Source: Candidatus Auribacterota bacterium
GTDB lineage: Bacteria; Auribacterota; Tritonobacteria; UBA1439
Reading direction: 5' to 3'
Length of the DNA stretch: 64,000 nucleotides
Assembly (NCBI GenBank): GCA_026392015.1
Contig: JAPLCW010000028.1
Span: 1-64,000 of the forward strand
Part shown: piece by piece, positions 27,339 to 38,346 of the stretch
Numbering within the stretch: position 1 is the stretch's first letter
Layout of the letters: each line of letters starts with the position of its first letter
The notes under the pieces: generated by a model
Seen by the model: the letters and a program-made list of their open reading frames with translations, nothing else
Databases searched by the model: none
What the model was told of the DNA's origin: nothing
Translations under genes and position numbers: made by a program

Positions 27339-30300
27339 CTATTTTATCGTGAAATATCCCTCGCTCAGATCATATACTGATGGATGCATAATGCTCTGAA
27401 CACCCGCACGATAGTCCTTGCCCTTCGGAATAGCAGACGGCACTTTGCAGACGAATGAGCCTGGGCCGCAGGGAACAGGCGCAACGGTCATGACTATCCT
27501 TTCGCCGCGCAACACGCCCAGTCTCACATATCCTCCGATATCGCCGGCAGATTCCCATTTGAGCTCAACCGTGCTGCCGCGTTTTATCATCTCTCCCCCA
27601 TTCGGGTACGGCATCGTGAGTGACGGCAGAGATGTCGGGGTCGGCGTGGCATCCTCTAATTCCGTCAACACAGTGTCCGGCGTGGGAGTGGGAAGCATCA
27701 CATCAAATGGCGTGGGGGTGGCGCTGGCTATTTGCTCGGGCATCCCCGCCGGCGTCTGAGTGGGCGTTGGCGTCGGCGTAGGAGTTGGGGTATCTGTCGG
27801 CGTCGCTGTTGGGGGCGGAGCGCAAAGCATTTCGGCATTTAGGGTTGGAGAGCTTGTTTGTACAGAGGCAGCGGCGGTGCCCTGAGATATCACGGAGCTG
27901 GCTATTGCGGGTTCATAGGTTGAGGGCGATGGTATTGTGACCGCCAGATCTATACTCTCAATATAGGAACAATGGGGAATGTTACCGGAAGAATCAAGTT
28001 TGAAAATTAAGACGTCCATATTTCCCGATCCATAATAACTTGCTCCTGTGCCTCCGGCCACAACATAGCCGCCGTCAGATGTCTGCTGGATGGAAGAGGC
28101 ATAATCATAACCCCTCCCCCGGAGAGTCCTTGCCCATATCTGATTCCCGGATGAGTCAAGTTTTAGAACGAGGAAGTCGCTGGACGGCACCCCGGACTCG
28201 TATGTATAGCCTCCCACAATATAGCCGCCATCAGATGTCTGCTGGATGGAAGAAGGGTCATCATCACTGATCCCCCCGAAGGACTTCGCCCATGTCTGAT
28301 TCCCGGATGAGTCAAGTTTGAGGATAAGGAAATCATCGTATCTCGTTTCATTATTATAGGTGCTACCTGCCACAATGTAGCCGCCGTCGGATGTCTGCTG
28401 GATAGATTTAGCCTCATCCCAGTAGCTCCCTCCGAAAGTCCTCGCCCATGCCTTATTCCCCGATGAGTCAAGCTTCAGGATAAGGAAGTCGCTGATCCCC
28501 GAACTGTATGTATCACCTGCCACAATGTAACCGCCATCAGAGGTCTCCTGGATGGAAAAAGCCGCATCAATGTCGTTTCCCCCAAAAGTCTTGGCCCATA
28601 TCTGATTCCCGGATGAGTCGAGTTTTAGAATGAGGACATCCGTGCTGCCGGTATCTGTACTACCTGCCGCAATGTAGCCGCCATCAGAGGTCTGCTCTAT
28701 AGCGTTAGCACGAATGTTGCCGCTCCCCCCAAAAGCCCTTGCCCATGTCTGTGTTCCGGATGGGTCAAGTTTCAGGATAAGGGCGTCCTCGTACCCCGCT
28801 CCATAACTGGATGTATAGCCCCCCACGATATAGCCGTCGTCGGAGGTCTGTCGGATGGAAGAAGCCCAATCATCTTTGCCCCCCCCGAAAATCCCAAATT
28901 CACTAATCGGATTAGGTGTCCCCGGCGTCTTGGTCGGCGTCTGGGTGAAAGTACCTGTCGGGATCGCACTTGGCGTCCGGGTCGCTGTCCAGGTTGGCGT
29001 AGGGGTCTGGGTCGGCGTCTCTGCCGGGGTTCCTATCTGCTCCAAGCCGATCGGCAACTCATTGCCCGGTGGATATCCGGAAAACCCGGGATAACTCTCG
29101 GAAAATGGATAATACCCGCTCGCAGTGACCGTTATAGCAATCGTGCCCGTGTCATGCGCGCGTACCGTGATGGAACATTCCCCGGTGGCGTCGGTCATGC
29201 AACTATCGCTTCCCATCGGATCCCCGGGCGGATAGGGATACGATATCGCATTCACCTCCGCGCCTACGATGGGGGCGGCGGGCGTCGCGGCAGCGTCATA
29301 CACATGTAGTGTGCGCGTCCACCACAGATCGCCCACCTGTGTCGGAGTCGGGGTTGGCACCTCAACCTCACGTACTGCGCGCACATAGGCTATAGCCGTA
29401 CTAATTGGGAGTTCATACAACGCGCAATTGGAAAAGCTAACACCGTATGCATCGTATTCGGTCGCCTCGGTAGATGACCAGTACGAGCTTGGATGATAAT
29501 CGCCCATGACCCCTTTGTTCGCGCATATCGTGATTAGCTCGTCTTTCGTCGGCAGCCGCCAGTCATCCTTATCCAACCACACCAGATCAGTTCCCCAAGA
29601 ACACATAAAGGGCCATTCCGGTACGATGTTTGTATCAGTGCCGGCATTATTGGTCCACTTGGCAACATACATGTTTCCTATTTCAACAACCATATCCTTC
29701 CCTCGGGGAGCTGGACCCCACTCCTCATACCACGATGCGTAGGTAGGCGTGATCGTCGGCGTCACGGTCGGGGTTGGGGAAATCCAAGAACTATTCCTCG
29801 GATTCGGGCTCACCTCCGAAAAATCGGTGAGGTTGTCGTTTGTATCACGCCCGTCGGCATTCCGCTTCCAGGCTTTTGACTGAGTCAGCCAGCCCAGCCT
29901 CCTCCCCTCGTAGAGGATTGAGGACGCCCAGCCTAAGGTGTCAATGCTCTCCCGAAAATATCCGAGTAGCTGCGCATAACTGTACAGCCCGTTGTCGTAA
30001 AAATCGATGGCGGTATACACATCAGGGATCACACCGCACACCGGACTGGTGTCCGATATAAGGAAATAGCCTTTCGCGGGAATTACATCGGAAGATCTGA
30101 ATAAATAATCTCCATAAGACACATGCAGCCTGTAGCCACCGAGATTGACCGGCGAATCCGCACTATTGTAAAGCTCGACATACTCACCCGGAGTGCTGAA
30201 CGGGCAGACCTGGTTGACCACAATCTGAGTAACAGGTGTCAGGGTCACAGTCGGCGTCTCTGTGGGTGTGGGAGTTGGGGTGATTGTTGGCGTGGGGGTG

Positions 30301-33300
30301 CCCGCGAGTGTGGTGAACTTATTCGCATTACTCCACGGGCTGTCATTCCCGTTCCTGTCGGTGTGCCTCACCCTGACCCAATAGTCGGTGCCTCGATCCA
30401 GGACAGGATCCACATCTATTGCAGCATAATTCTCAACATTGTCATAGTTGGACCATGCAAGCTCACTCAGCCCTTCGTCCCTGTAAATCTCCCAATCACT
30501 CGAAATATGCTCATCACCGATCATTATCGGCACGTGCTGCTGGTATAGAATATTCCGGTGGTGTTCGGAAATCTCCGCTTGGGACAGCGCGCGGCGATAC
30601 ACCCCTACCTCGTCAATCTTGCCGTCAAAATTGCCGCAACTATCGCTCTGCCTGCCGCCGATCCAGAGATGCGCTGACGCATTCCCCTTCATGATCCCAT
30701 AGGGCGTGTTATCCATCCCGCTCGCTTGCGCATTGACATACAATCTGAGATTTGAGGGGGCTTCGTATGTGAACGCCACATGGTACCAGCTACCCGGCTT
30801 TGCCGATACGCTGCTTGCCGCAATGAGGTAATCCATCTGATCGGTGTTCCATATAACCGCCTCAAACTTGTTATTTCTGTGATACAGCCCCCATTCAAAA
30901 AATCCGTGATCCCCCTTGCTGACAATCCAGTAACGGTCGTTGCCGCTGGAGTGAATAAGGACCCAGGCTTCAACCGTGAGATTGTTTTCGGAGGGGCTGT
31001 AGTCGTCGGCATCGTCGAAGGCAATATACCCGGGCGGCGTAAACTCGGGCCCTTGCCATAGCGCGCCGGTTCCCCAGCTGGCACCGTGGTTCGTCCCGTT
31101 GTGTCCATGACCTGTTTCGTCATTGAGGTTATTCTCAAACCGCCACTGGGCCACCAGATCCAGGTCCGGCATCAGATCCGGATCGCTGAACTCGCTCGAT
31201 ATGATCGTGGGATCGAGCGAGACTCCCGTCTCACCATTGGCCGGCTCGATGATGCTCGGCTGATCAGGCGATCTGCCTAAGGGTGTGAGCGTTGGCGTCG
31301 GCGTGTGGGTTGCGCAATAACAGCAGTCGCAGGGCCCCCCGCAGATTTTTGATTCCCCGGCGGCACACTGCGTACCCGTTGCACATGGGGTACAGGATGG
31401 CATAGTCGTGGGCGTCGGCGTTATCGTGGGCGAAGGTGTCGGTGTTGGTGTCTCCGTCGGTGTGTCGGTTGGAGTCGGAGTGGGCGTTGGTGACGGAGCC
31501 TCGACGACTTCCATCTCCACAGGTACTATCACGTTGTCTTTCAACCGATCGTTGCTTTTGATATTTAGTTCAGCCGTGTAGTTCCCGCTCGGCAGACCAG
31601 TGGCATCAAATGTAACCTGGACGGAATCCTGAGAAGAAGGAGCAACATTGCCGGAATCCGGATCAACTTCAAGCCAGCCGCACCCTGAACTGAGAAGCAA
31701 TGCATTATGAGCATTTATCCTTCCCTCGCTTACGCACTTTCCCGAAAGGGCAGGAATCTTGTCCACACTGTCCAGTATTACCTGTTTAATCCCCAGGTGA
31801 GTCATACCGGGTGAATGGGACATAAGCAATGTAGCCAGGCCGGCAACGTGCGGTGTGGCCATCGAAGTGCCGCTCATTGTGGCGTATTTATTGCCAGGGT
31901 AAGTGCTCAGAATGTCCGATCCGGGCGCCCCCACGTCCACCGAGGTTGGGCCGTAATTGGAAAAATATGATAGTGTATCTGCATGGGTCGTAGATGCGAC
32001 CGCGATAATATTCGCGTTGTTGAAGCTGGCGGGATAAACCGCATGGTTATCGTTATTGTTCCCACTATCGTTGCCTGCTGCTGCGATAAAGAGTACGCCC
32101 GCCTGATTGGCCGCTTCAATCGCGTCATGCAATGCCTGCGCATAGTTTCCGCCTCCCCAACTATTGCTCAAAACTTTGGCGCCATTCGCAACCGCATATT
32201 CGATGCAGCTTATCGCGCCAGCTGTGGATCCGGACCCGTCACTACCCAGAAACTTCAAAGCCATGATCTTTGTTTTCCAATTCACTCCCACCACACCTAT
32301 GCCATTATTCCCCACCGCCCCGATCGTGCCCGCGCAGTGTGTCCCATGGCCGTAATCATCCATGGGATCGTTGTCGCCATTGCAGTAGTCCCAGCCGTAG
32401 ACGTCGTCTACGAGACCATTCCCATCGTCATCTATTCCGTTGTTCGGAATCTCACCCGGGTTTGTCCACATATTGGCTGAAAGATCCTCATGGGTATAAT
32501 CAATGCCCGTATCAATCACCGCAACAACCATGTTTCGCTCGCCTTTATAAACGCCCCACGCCTCAGGGGCGTCTATATCCGCATCGGGCGCGCCGCCGGT
32601 CTGTCCGGAGTTGTGCAAGCCCCATAATTCCGGGAAGCGCGGGTCATTGGGCGTGCCCGATTCACTCCCGCGGATCTTCACGCCTTTGGAAGCAAGATCA
32701 GTTCGCCCGTGATCGTTTCGCATTACCCTGCTCTGTGCGGCTATATCGCTCGGCGGGTTGCTTTCCTCGATAGCCTTCACGATGTAGTTTGGCGCTGCAT
32801 AAGATACATCATCACGTTCATTCAAGCGCGAGATAGCTTCCTCTAAAGTCATCGAGCTACCCAGCTTGAGGTGATACAGGTGGGGGACTAGCTTGTATTC
32901 GCGAATTACCCTGCCCTCCAGCTGCGCGAGAATACCTGCCCGGGAAGAAAGTGAAACCTGCGGTTTAAACCTGACTAAGATTTCATCGGGAATGTGAGGC
33001 TTGGAGAGATCCGGCGATTTGGCCAATGCGTCGCCTTGCGGGTTTCCATCAACAGAAGAGCCGGCGCTCTTTGACAGGGTCTTTGCTCTATAATCTCCCG
33101 CTGAACCTAAATTCCGCTCGCCGCGTGATGTTTTTACAGAAAATCCTCCCTCATTGGATAACCCTTCCGTTGTTTCATGCGGATAGATTCTATACGACAA
33201 CTCACCTATTCCCAGATTCTCGATTATAATATTCCTGACAGTTTGACTTCCGGATTCGAGAATCACGCTAAGGGCGGAGGGTGTTACCTCAATATCAGGC

Positions 33301-34226
33301 GGGAGGGGCGTTTGCGTCGGCGTGGGACTTGGAGTCGTAATTGGATCCATGAACAATTGAAGTACGTATCCTGGCTTGCCCAAAGGTACCCAGTATTCAC
33401 ACCCGGTTAAATAGCCCTCTGCCACAGCGCATACCGATGCCGAGCCATACCCCTGGTCATTTACTTCACCACAGAGCTCCAGTTGACATGTACAATCGTA
33501 AGTATCGCACTCATCGGAATTCTCACCCTTACATTGACAATAAGACCCACCTTCTACATGCGCGCCATTTATGCATTGATGATTGCTGGTATCCATGGTA
33601 ATTACCGTTAATCCCAACAGTGGACACGTGGGTGTCGGCATTACCGTCGGTACAAGCGTTACTGTTGGCGTCGCTGTCGATGTCTCCATTGGCGTCGCTG
33701 TGGGCGTCAGCGTCACGGTTGGCGTTGCAGTCGGCGTCATGGTCGCGAGGGGATATTCATCGATATCCACCACACCGGGGCGTGAATCGGTGATGGTAAA
33801 TTCCGCAGCGGCCAGATTGCTTATCCATCCGTTCCGGTCCAACGGATTGCCGTCCGGCCGCACGAGTAATCCGAGCACTTTGTATTTTCCGTTGCTCAAT
33901 CCGTTGAGGTCAACAGCAATACCCCCGCGGCCTGTCATCACTTTACAATGCCGGACGAGTGCCCGTATTCTGTTATCCCTTTCTCTCTGTCCCGCTATAA
34001 TCTGAAGCTTCCCGTCGGGACACTGAAATGCAAGATATCCATCTGCAGAAATCCCCTCCTGAGAAGGTTCAAAAGTCGCATCAATTTGCAGAGTGGCGCT
34101 ATCAGTGATATCCGATTGTCGGGTAGTAAGCTGAAGGCGAATCGAGGGGGGGCTCGATGGATAAGAATTCAAAGAGGTGAGAACTACGATTGCAATTCCC
34201 GCTGTCAGACATCTGAGGATTTTCAT
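27339..34226 (-). CDS. Giant multidomain secreted subtilase (2295 aa)
   Basis: Signal peptide with a strong AAGGAGG site. Domains, approximately: N-terminal beta domain (25-150); Thr-Pro linker; Cys-rich region (200-280); beta domain; fervidolysin-like propeptide (425-500); S8 subtilase with D572 ([13 protein letters not shown]), H627 (GHGTHCAGT) and S788 ([11 protein letters not shown]); beta domain; Cys-rich segment ([10 protein letters not shown]...CDCCYC); LamG-like jelly roll (about 1020-1220); fibronectin-like segment; lamin-tail domain (about 1330-1460); DUF1566/C-type-lectin-like domain with WRLPTKDEL and YWSSTEA (about 1510-1620); carboxypeptidase-regulatory-like domain (about 1640-1725); six roughly 51-residue repeats with [11 protein letters not shown] (about 1770-2085), probably a beta-propeller; linker; C-terminal Kre9/Knh-type domain. 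Linkers are Thr-Pro repeats. Probably a processive surface protease or adhesin. It shares an operon with the metzincin-like gene. Confidence 0.88.
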   Translation of the reverse strand: MKILRCLTAGIAIVVLTSLNSYPSSPPSIRLQLTTRQSDITDSATLQIDATFEPSQEGISADGYLAFQCPDGKLQIIAGQRERDNRIRALVRHCKVMTGRGGIAVDLNGLSNGKYKVLGLLVRPDGNPLDRNGWISNLAAAEFTITDSRPGVVDIDEYPLATMTPTATPTVTLTPTATPMETSTATPTVTLVPTVMPTPTCPLLGLTVITMDTSNHQCINGAHVEGGSYCQCKGENSDECDTYDCTCQLELCGEVNDQGYGSASVCAVAEGYLTGCEYWVPLGKPGYVLQLFMDPITTPSPTPTQTPLPPDIEVTPSALSVILESGSQTVRNIIIENLGIGELSYRIYPHETTEGLSNEGGFSVKTSRGERNLGSAGDYRAKTLSKSAGSSVDGNPQGDALAKSPDLSKPHIPDEILVRFKPQVSLSSRAGILAQLEGRVIREYKLVPHLYHLKLGSSMTLEEAISRLNERDDVSYAAPNYIVKAIEESNPPSDIAAQSRVMRNDHGRTDLASKGVKIRGSESGTPNDPRFPELWGLHNSGQTGGAPDADIDAPEAWGVYKGERNMVVAVIDTGIDYTHEDLSANMWTNPGEIPNNGIDDDGNGLVDDVYGWDYCNGDNDPMDDYGHGTHCAGTIGAVGNNGIGVVGVNWKTKIMALKFLGSDGSGSTAGAISCIEYAVANGAKVLSNSWGGGNYAQALHDAIEAANQAGVLFIAAAGNDSGNNNDNHAVYPASFNNANIIAVASTTHADTLSYFSNYGPTSVDVGAPGSDILSTYPGNKYATMSGTSMATPHVAGLATLLMSHSPGMTHLGIKQVILDSVDKIPALSGKCVSEGRINAHNALLLSSGCGWLEVDPDSGNVAPSSQDSVQVTFDATGLPSGNYTAELNIKSNDRLKDNVIVPVEMEVVEAPSPTPTPTPTDTPTETPTPTPSPTITPTPTTMPSCTPCATGTQCAAGESKICGGPCDCCYCATHTPTPTLTPLGRSPDQPSIIEPANGETGVSLDPTIISSEFSDPDLMPDLDLVAQWRFENNLNDETGHGHNGTNHGASWGTGALWQGPEFTPPGYIAFDDADDYSPSENNLTVEAWVLIHSSGNDRYWIVSKGDHGFFEWGLYHRNNKFEAVIWNTDQMDYLIAASSVSAKPGSWYHVAFTYEAPSNLRLYVNAQASGMDNTPYGIMKGNASAHLWIGGRQSDSCGNFDGKIDEVGVYRRALSQAEISEHHRNILYQQHVPIMIGDEHISSDWEIYRDEGLSELAWSNYDNVENYAAIDVDPVLDRGTDYWVRVRHTDRNGNDSPWSNANKFTTLAGTPTPTITPTPTPTETPTVTLTPVTQIVVNQVCPFSTPGEYVELYNSADSPVNLGGYRLHVSYGDYLFRSSDVIPAKGYFLISDTSPVCGVIPDVYTAIDFYDNGLYSYAQLLGYFRESIDTLGWASSILYEGRRLGWLTQSKAWKRNADGRDTNDNLTDFSEVSPNPRNSSWISPTPTVTPTITPTYASWYEEWGPAPRGKDMVVEIGNMYVAKWTNNAGTDTNIVPEWPFMCSWGTDLVWLDKDDWRLPTKDELITICANKGVMGDYHPSSYWSSTEATEYDAYGVSFSNCALYELPISTAIAYVRAVREVEVPTPTPTQVGDLWWTRTLHVYDAAATPAAPIVGAEVNAISYPYPPGDPMGSDSCMTDATGECSITVRAHDTGTIAITVTASGYYPFSESYPGFSGYPPGNELPIGLEQIGTPAETPTQTPTPTWTATRTPSAIPTGTFTQTPTKTPGTPNPISEFGIFGGGKDDWASSIRQTSDDGYIVGGYTSSYGAGYEDALILKLDPSGTQTWARAFGGSGNIRANAIEQTSDGGYIAAGSTDTGSTDVLILKLDSSGNQIWAKTFGGNDIDAAFSIQETSDGGYIVAGDTYSSGISDFLILKLDSSGNKAWARTFGGSYWDEAKSIQQTSDGGYIVAGSTYNNETRYDDFLILKLDSSGNQTWAKSFGGISDDDPSSIQQTSDGGYIVGGYTYESGVPSSDFLVLKLDSSGNQIWARTLRGRGYDYASSIQQTSDGGYVVAGGTGASYYGSGNMDVLIFKLDSSGNIPHCSYIESIDLAVTIPSPSTYEPAIASSVISQGTAAASVQTSSPTLNAEMLCAPPPTATPTDTPTPTPTPTPTQTPAGMPEQIASATPTPFDVMLPTPTPDTVLTELEDATPTPTSLPSLTMPYPNGGEMIKRGSTVELKWESAGDIGGYVRLGVLRGERIVMTVAPVPCGPGSFVCKVPSAIPKGKDYRAGVQSIMHPSVYDLSEGYFTIK

Positions 34227-34441
34227 CTTTCCTCCTTTTGATGTTTTTCTCGTGGCGAGTTTTTAACTGTCCAGGAAAATATTGCTACCTTTTTTTGATT
34301 ATCAGCAAGTTTTGTGCCAATAAGCCTCCTCAGCATGCAATTCTTATCAACGATTAATTTAATTCCCTGCATTAAAATCAGTAACGACTCAAAATTATTT
34401 ATCCCCCCTACATGACAAAGGATGTAGCGTATGTAAAAAAC

Positions 34442-34479
34442 TGTTCAATTATTGAACACCACTGTTCCATTATTGAACA
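34442..34479. promoter_or_regulatory. Two tandem TGTTCAAT-n-ATTGAACA palindromes
   Basis: A perfect palindrome TGTTCAAT-T-ATTGAACA (34442-34458) is followed by TGTTCCAT-T-ATTGAACA (34463-34479). Their starts are 21 bp apart, two turns of the helix, so both would face the same side of DNA. They lie about 215-255 bp upstream of the subtilase gene in an AT-rich 0.8-kb gap. Cooperative binding of a dimeric helix-turn-helix regulator controlling the surface-protein operon is inferred. Confidence 0.6.
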
Positions 34480-34919
34480 GTTTAAAGATATTTTCATTTT
34501 GCTGCATCCCTAGGGAATAATATAATGATGCACAATATTCTTTTTGAAGAGCGAAGCAAACTTCATCGCAGATAAAATTTCAAAAACACTAAGACTAATT
34601 ATTGTCATGCAATACCCTGCCCGATCGCCCCTCACTACCTTTCTGCAAGCAACTACTGTGCCAATTAGATGGTAATAATATTATTTTCATTACCGGCTCA
34701 AAATAAACGAGTTACATCGCCACTGTAAACTTGGTTACATGCAGGCAAAATACAACTGCAAACTTTGTTTATAGCGATGTGAGCATATACTACATACTTT
34801 GTTTACACACCAGGGCGCTAAAATGCGTTTATTTTTGCAGTGATGCGAAGGGGGTGACTCTATTTCCAAATCAGGAGCAGTATAAGGAACTCATCAAAAG
34901 GACGGCAAATCGTAACTGC

Positions 34920-35031
34920 CCAGGAGCCAGAATTCAGGAGACAGGGGATAAACGTTTCCTTGAAATGCTGTTATTCTTAATTCTGTATTCTGTATTCTGA
35001 ATTCTATATTCTGTCTTCTGGCTTCTGACTG
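34920..35031. repeat. Inverted repeat with 7-bp-period arms
   Basis: The left arm (about 34920-34948) reads CCAGGAG-CCAGAAT then TCAGGAG. The right arm (about 34980-35031) is ATTCTGT-ATTCTGT-ATTCTG and onward to TTCTGGCTTCTGACTG, in the inverse orientation. No gene lies between. The rest of the 34.24-35.09 kb gap is AT-rich; apart from the tandem palindromes I see nothing else in it. Confidence 0.5.
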
Positions 35032-35088
35032 CCTGAGTAGTTACGGCAATTCTTCCAGTGGAGCCGAACCTGCTTCCGCTGTTGCGAA

Positions 35089-35541
35089 TCACAGCTCAAC
35101 GGCGACAGGGATTTCGCCGCAGTCGGGAAACTTGGGGCAGTTGAGACAGTCCCCCCATATCTTATGGGGCAGCTTTGACTTGGGATAACGTGCAAATCCA
35201 CACTTCTTGAAAAACTTGGGGAGGTAGGTGAGCGCAAATACGCGTTTGAGTCCGAGCCGGCGCGCCTCGGCGAGGCATTTGAGCACCAATCTCTTTCCAA
35301 CCCCCCTCCCCTTGTGAGACTCCCGCACCGCAAGGGACTTGATCTCCGCCAGGTCAAGCCAGATCATGTGGAGGGAACAACACCCGATAAGCGTCCCCGC
35401 CTCCTCCGCGACCCAGAAATCCCGTATGTTCTCGTAGAGATCATTCAGAGAGCGGGGCAACATCCAGTCTTTTTTGGCAAAATAGTTGATAAGTTTCTGG
35501 ATTTCCGCAACATCGTTCGGAATAGCCTTCCTAATTTTCAT
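35089..35541 (-). CDS. GNAT N-acetyltransferase, short ArgA-like type
   Basis: 150 aa from ATG 35541; a TTG three codons earlier is less likely. It has the GNAT acetyl-CoA loop HKGRGVGKRL after the beta-strand IKSLAV. The C-terminus YLPKFFKKCGFARYPKSKLP then WGDCLNCPKFPDCGE, with three Cys, is the pattern of short ArgA-type N-acetyltransferases of arginine synthesis. Acetylation of glutamate is therefore the best guess, but no other arg gene is nearby. Confidence 0.72.
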   Translation of the reverse strand: MKIRKAIPNDVAEIQKLINYFAKKDWMLPRSLNDLYENIRDFWVAEEAGTLIGCCSLHMIWLDLAEIKSLAVRESHKGRGVGKRLVLKCLAEARRLGLKRVFALTYLPKFFKKCGFARYPKSKLPHKIWGDCLNCPKFPDCGEIPVAVEL

Positions 35542-35626
35542 AGTCCTCAATCTTCCAGTTTTCTCGATAGCTCGATAGCTTCTTTGCTCTGTCTCCCGAT
35601 AGCTCGATTGCTTGTTCTCCTGCTTT

Positions 35627-36595
35627 CTAACACCGATGCGTCTTCAAGTATTCCGCCGTTCGCCGGATCATCTCCTCCACGTCAACGGAGGGACTGAATT
35701 CCATGAGACGCCTGAGTTTTGCAATATTTGCAGCGCGCCTCCCCATATCCTCGAAACCCTCCTCGTATGCCTGCTCGTAGCGCATGTGGGTGATACGGGA
35801 GCTGCTGCCTGTCTGTGCAACGATCTTTTTTGCGAGGTCTTCGATGCTGATCTCATTATCACTCCCTATATTGATCACCTGCCCTTCCGCCTGGGGCAAA
35901 TCCAGGAGCATGAGGAAGACTCGAATCAGATCTGCGACAAAGAGGAAGCTCCGGGTCTGCTTCCCCGTGCCATACACAGTCACGTCTTCCCCGTGGAGCG
36001 CTTGCCAGATGAGCCTCGGGAATACCATGCCGTAACGCCCTGTCTGCCTTGGCCCCACGATATTGAACAACCGGCAGATGACGACCGGCAGCTTCCCCTC
36101 CCTGTGGTACGCAAGCGCAAGGAACTCGTCGATTGCCTTCGAGCAGGCGTAGCTCCAGCGCGATTTGACCGTCGGGCCGAGCACCAGGTCATCATCCTCG
36201 CTGAACGGCACCTTGTCGCTCTTGCCGTAAACCTCGGAAGTCGAGGCCAGCACGACTTTCTTGCCCTTCTTGCTCGCCATGTTCAGACAGATCTCGGTGC
36301 CCCTGATGTTTGTGGAGATTGTTCTCACGGGGCTTTCGACAATAAGCCTCACGCCGACCGCCGCGGCGAGGTGGTAGACGATATCGCAGCGATCGATGAG
36401 CTCGGCCATCAGCGGGCAGTTCAAGATCGTGTCGATCGTGTAGTGGAAATTTCTCTGCGGTTTCAGGTGATCGATGTTGGCCATGCTTCCCGTGGAGAGG
36501 TCGTCAATGATATCAACCTCGACTCCGCGCGCCAGCAACGCTTCCGCCAGATGTGAACCGATGAAACCCGCCCCCCCCGTGATCAAAGCTCTCAC
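35627..36595 (-). CDS. NAD-dependent sugar-nucleotide epimerase/dehydratase
   Basis: 322-aa extended SDR. The NAD-binding Rossmann motif is TGGAGFIGSHL. The catalytic set is Ser in ASTSEVYG and Tyr/Lys in SYACSKA. The HRxxN-type region NIVGPRQTGRYGMVFPRLI fits UDP-glucuronate decarboxylase/GDP-mannose dehydratase relatives. A GTG start immediately follows the accA stop, with GGAGGAG as ribosome site, so the two are coupled. It probably makes a nucleotide sugar for surface glycans; the exact substrate cannot be told from sequence. Confidence 0.85.
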   Translation of the reverse strand: MRALITGGAGFIGSHLAEALLARGVEVDIIDDLSTGSMANIDHLKPQRNFHYTIDTILNCPLMAELIDRCDIVYHLAAAVGVRLIVESPVRTISTNIRGTEICLNMASKKGKKVVLASTSEVYGKSDKVPFSEDDDLVLGPTVKSRWSYACSKAIDEFLALAYHREGKLPVVICRLFNIVGPRQTGRYGMVFPRLIWQALHGEDVTVYGTGKQTRSFLFVADLIRVFLMLLDLPQAEGQVINIGSDNEISIEDLAKKIVAQTGSSSRITHMRYEQAYEEGFEDMGRRAANIAKLRRLMEFSPSVDVEEMIRRTAEYLKTHRC

Positions 36596-37552
36596 TCACT
36601 CCTCCTCAAAACTACCGATGCGCCTGTACTTCGTATACCTCTTCTCCATAAGTTCCTTCATGGGAATATCCGCCAGACGGTCCAGAGAATCCGCAAGCGC
36701 CTTCTTCACCTCGCGCGCCGCACGCTCATAATTCCGGTGCGCCCCGCCGAGCGGCTCGGGAACGATCCGGTCGATAATGCCGAGAGCGAGCAGTTCCTTG
36801 GGGGCGATGCGCAGCGTGCTCGCGGCCTCCGGCGCCTTGCTATGATCCTTCCAGAGGATCGCCGCGCAGCCCTCCGGGGAGATAACCGAGTAGTAGCTAT
36901 GGGCCAGCATCATCACCTCATCCCCCACCGCAATCCCGAGAGCGCCGCCACTGCCCCCCTCTCCGATAATGATGACTATGATCGGCGTCTCTAGTTCGGC
37001 CATCGTGCGGAGGTTGTAGGCGATCGCTTCGGCCTGCCCCCGCTCCTCGGCACCCACGCCTGGATAAGCCCCCGGCGTGTCGATGAACGATACCACCGGG
37101 AGTCTGAACTTCTCCGCCATCTTCATGAGCCGGTGCGCTTTTCGATACCCTTCCGGGTGGGCGCTTCCAAAATTTCTGTGCAGATTCTCCCTAGTGTCCC
37201 TTCCCTTCTGGTGCCCGATAACCATCAGGGTGCGGGCTCCCATGCGCGCAAGCCCTGCAACGATCGCCGGGTCATTCGCAAAGAGCCTGTCACCCGCGAG
37301 TTCGACGAAGCTATCCATTACCAGCCGGATATAGTCGAGCGTATACGGCCTCTGGGGGTGCCGGGCGATCTGCACACACTGCCACGGCGTCAGGTTGCTG
37401 TAGATCTCCTTCCGCGCCAGGTCGAGTTTCACCTCGAGACTCTTGATCTCATCGGAAACGTCTACCGCATGGCTCTCCGGGAGCTTCTTAAGCCCCTCGA
37501 TCTTCGCCTCGAGCTCCAGGATAGGTTTCTCGAAATCAAATCCGCCGTTCAT
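36596..37552 (-). CDS. accA: Acetyl-CoA carboxylase carboxyltransferase subunit alpha
   Basis: 318 aa, full length. It starts with the family pattern [18 protein letters not shown] and contains [31 protein letters not shown], the crotonase-fold oxyanion region [19 protein letters not shown], and [12 protein letters not shown]. With AccD it transfers carboxyl from biotin to acetyl-CoA, the first step of fatty-acid synthesis. accD, accB and accC are not in the window. GAGGG precedes the ATG. It is the first gene after the 45-bp tandem array on this strand. Confidence 0.96.
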   Translation of the reverse strand: MNGGFDFEKPILELEAKIEGLKKLPESHAVDVSDEIKSLEVKLDLARKEIYSNLTPWQCVQIARHPQRPYTLDYIRLVMDSFVELAGDRLFANDPAIVAGLARMGARTLMVIGHQKGRDTRENLHRNFGSAHPEGYRKAHRLMKMAEKFRLPVVSFIDTPGAYPGVGAEERGQAEAIAYNLRTMAELETPIIVIIIGEGGSGGALGIAVGDEVMMLAHSYYSVISPEGCAAILWKDHSKAPEAASTLRIAPKELLALGIIDRIVPEPLGGAHRNYERAAREVKKALADSLDRLADIPMKELMEKRYTKYRRIGSFEEE

Positions 37553-37594
37553 ATCATAACCCTCGAGCCGTAACCCCCGAGCCGGTGAGTGGGA

Positions 37595-37838
37595 GAGCCG
37601 GCGATGGGGCGACTTTTTTAGACGAGACGGGGAGCCGGAGAGCCGGCGATAGGGCGACTTTTTTAGACGAGACGGGGAGCCGGAGAGCCGGCGATGGGGC
37701 GACTTTTTTAAACGAGACGGGGAGCCGGAGAGCCGGCGATAGGGCGACTTTTTCAGACGAGACGGGGAGCCGGAGAGCCGGCGATAGGGCGACTTTAACG
37801 GACGAGCCGGTGAGTGGGAGAGCCGGCGATGGGGCGCG
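37595..37838. repeat. 45-bp tandem array (about 5.4 copies), downstream flank of S23 cassette B
   Basis: Units of 45 bp start GAGCCGGCGATGGGGCGACT and end with GACGGGGAGCCGGA; small changes include GATAGGG for GATGGGG and TTTAA or TTTCA for TTTAG. A special flank, GAGCCGGTGAGTGGGA, occurs before the first unit (from about 37580) and within the fifth. Within units an 8-bp rhythm is visible (ACGGGGAG-CCGGAGAG, CCGGCGAT-AGGGCGAC). The length is a multiple of three, so open frames cross it on both strands, but these are not genes. Inverse blocks (CGCCGGCTCTCCGGCTC) lie on the other side of the S23 gene. Confidence 0.85.
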
Positions 37839-37855
37839 ATTAAGACAATAATAAT

Positions 37856-38245
37856 CTAAGACTCTTTTTGTTTGATAATCCATTTATCTGCATTCTCCAG
37901 CATTGTAATTATCTGTGCGATGCAATGATTATAACACTCATCCAAGCGCTTTGCGTCGTCATCATTCAAATATCCGCATCGCCGACTGAACTCAATCCAT
38001 ACCTGGGTCTCAGCCGCTTCAGTTTCAGCGTCGCTTAACTTGTTAATAAACGCTGCACGGTAGCGCCTTTTCCGCCATGCCTCTGCGAGATTTGCACATA
38101 CCGACCTTGACGACCTGCGGATTTGATCAACCAATGAATATCTCTCCTCAGGAGGAAACTTAGCGGTGATTTTAAAGATCTCCATAGCCGCGTCCATTGA
38201 TCTTTGAAATACATCCAATTCCTTATAACTGCTTATCACCGTCAT
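37856..38245 (-). CDS. Four-helix-bundle protein (S23 / 23S rRNA intervening-sequence family), copy B
   Basis: 129 aa and strongly similar to copy A (20479-20862), differing mainly at the ends. It has the conserved YKELDVFQRSMDAAMEIF, RRSSRSVCANLAEAW and ETQVWIEFSRRCGY regions. It is free-standing between accA and an L,D-transpeptidase. It is enclosed by a 45-bp array downstream and 8-bp-period blocks upstream; the ATG again falls in the inner end of the upstream arm (minus strand CGGCGGAT-AGTGCGAT-GACG). Function is unknown. Two near-identical copies in similar surroundings suggest recent spread. Confidence 0.88.
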   Translation of the reverse strand: MTVISSYKELDVFQRSMDAAMEIFKITAKFPPEERYSLVDQIRRSSRSVCANLAEAWRKRRYRAAFINKLSDAETEAAETQVWIEFSRRCGYLNDDDAKRLDECYNHCIAQIITMLENADKWIIKQKES

Positions 38246-38346
38246 CGCACTATCCGCCGTTTCGCCCTTCCTCCGTCTCTCCGTCTCTCCGACTCTCCCG
38301 CTCTCCCACTCGCCGGCTCTCCGGCTCGTGCGTTCGGATCATTCTA
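38239..38346. repeat. Upstream 8-bp-period arm of S23 cassette B
   Basis: A run of about seven units 8 bp apart: CCGTCTCT-CCGTCTCT, CCGACTCT-CCCGCTCT, CCCACTCG-CCGGCTCT, CCGGCTCG. The purine-rich strand of this block reads toward the S23 gene. The core CGCCGGCTCTCCGGCTC is the inverse of the 45-bp-array sequence on the far side. Confidence 0.65.

Noticed and set aside
27339-34226. Diversity-generating retroelement target (DUF1566 lectin-like domain, with Avd-like S23 genes in the window)
   Set aside because: No reverse transcriptase or template/variable repeat pair was seen, the lectin-like domain is internal and not C-terminal, and the S23 genes lie far away in their own cassettes.
34731-35000. 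89-codon frame on the plus strand
   Set aside because: AT-rich, Cys-rich and partly read from the 7-bp-period repeat; no homologous pattern recognised and no ribosome site.
37595-37838. Possible CRISPR array
   Set aside because: Units are direct tandem 45-mers with no variable spacers, and no cas gene is nearby.
37585-37851. 88-codon frame with repeated [15 protein letters not shown]-like units, and a counterpart on the other strand
   Set aside because: It follows from the 45-bp tandem array having a length divisible by three; it has no ribosome site and both strands are open.
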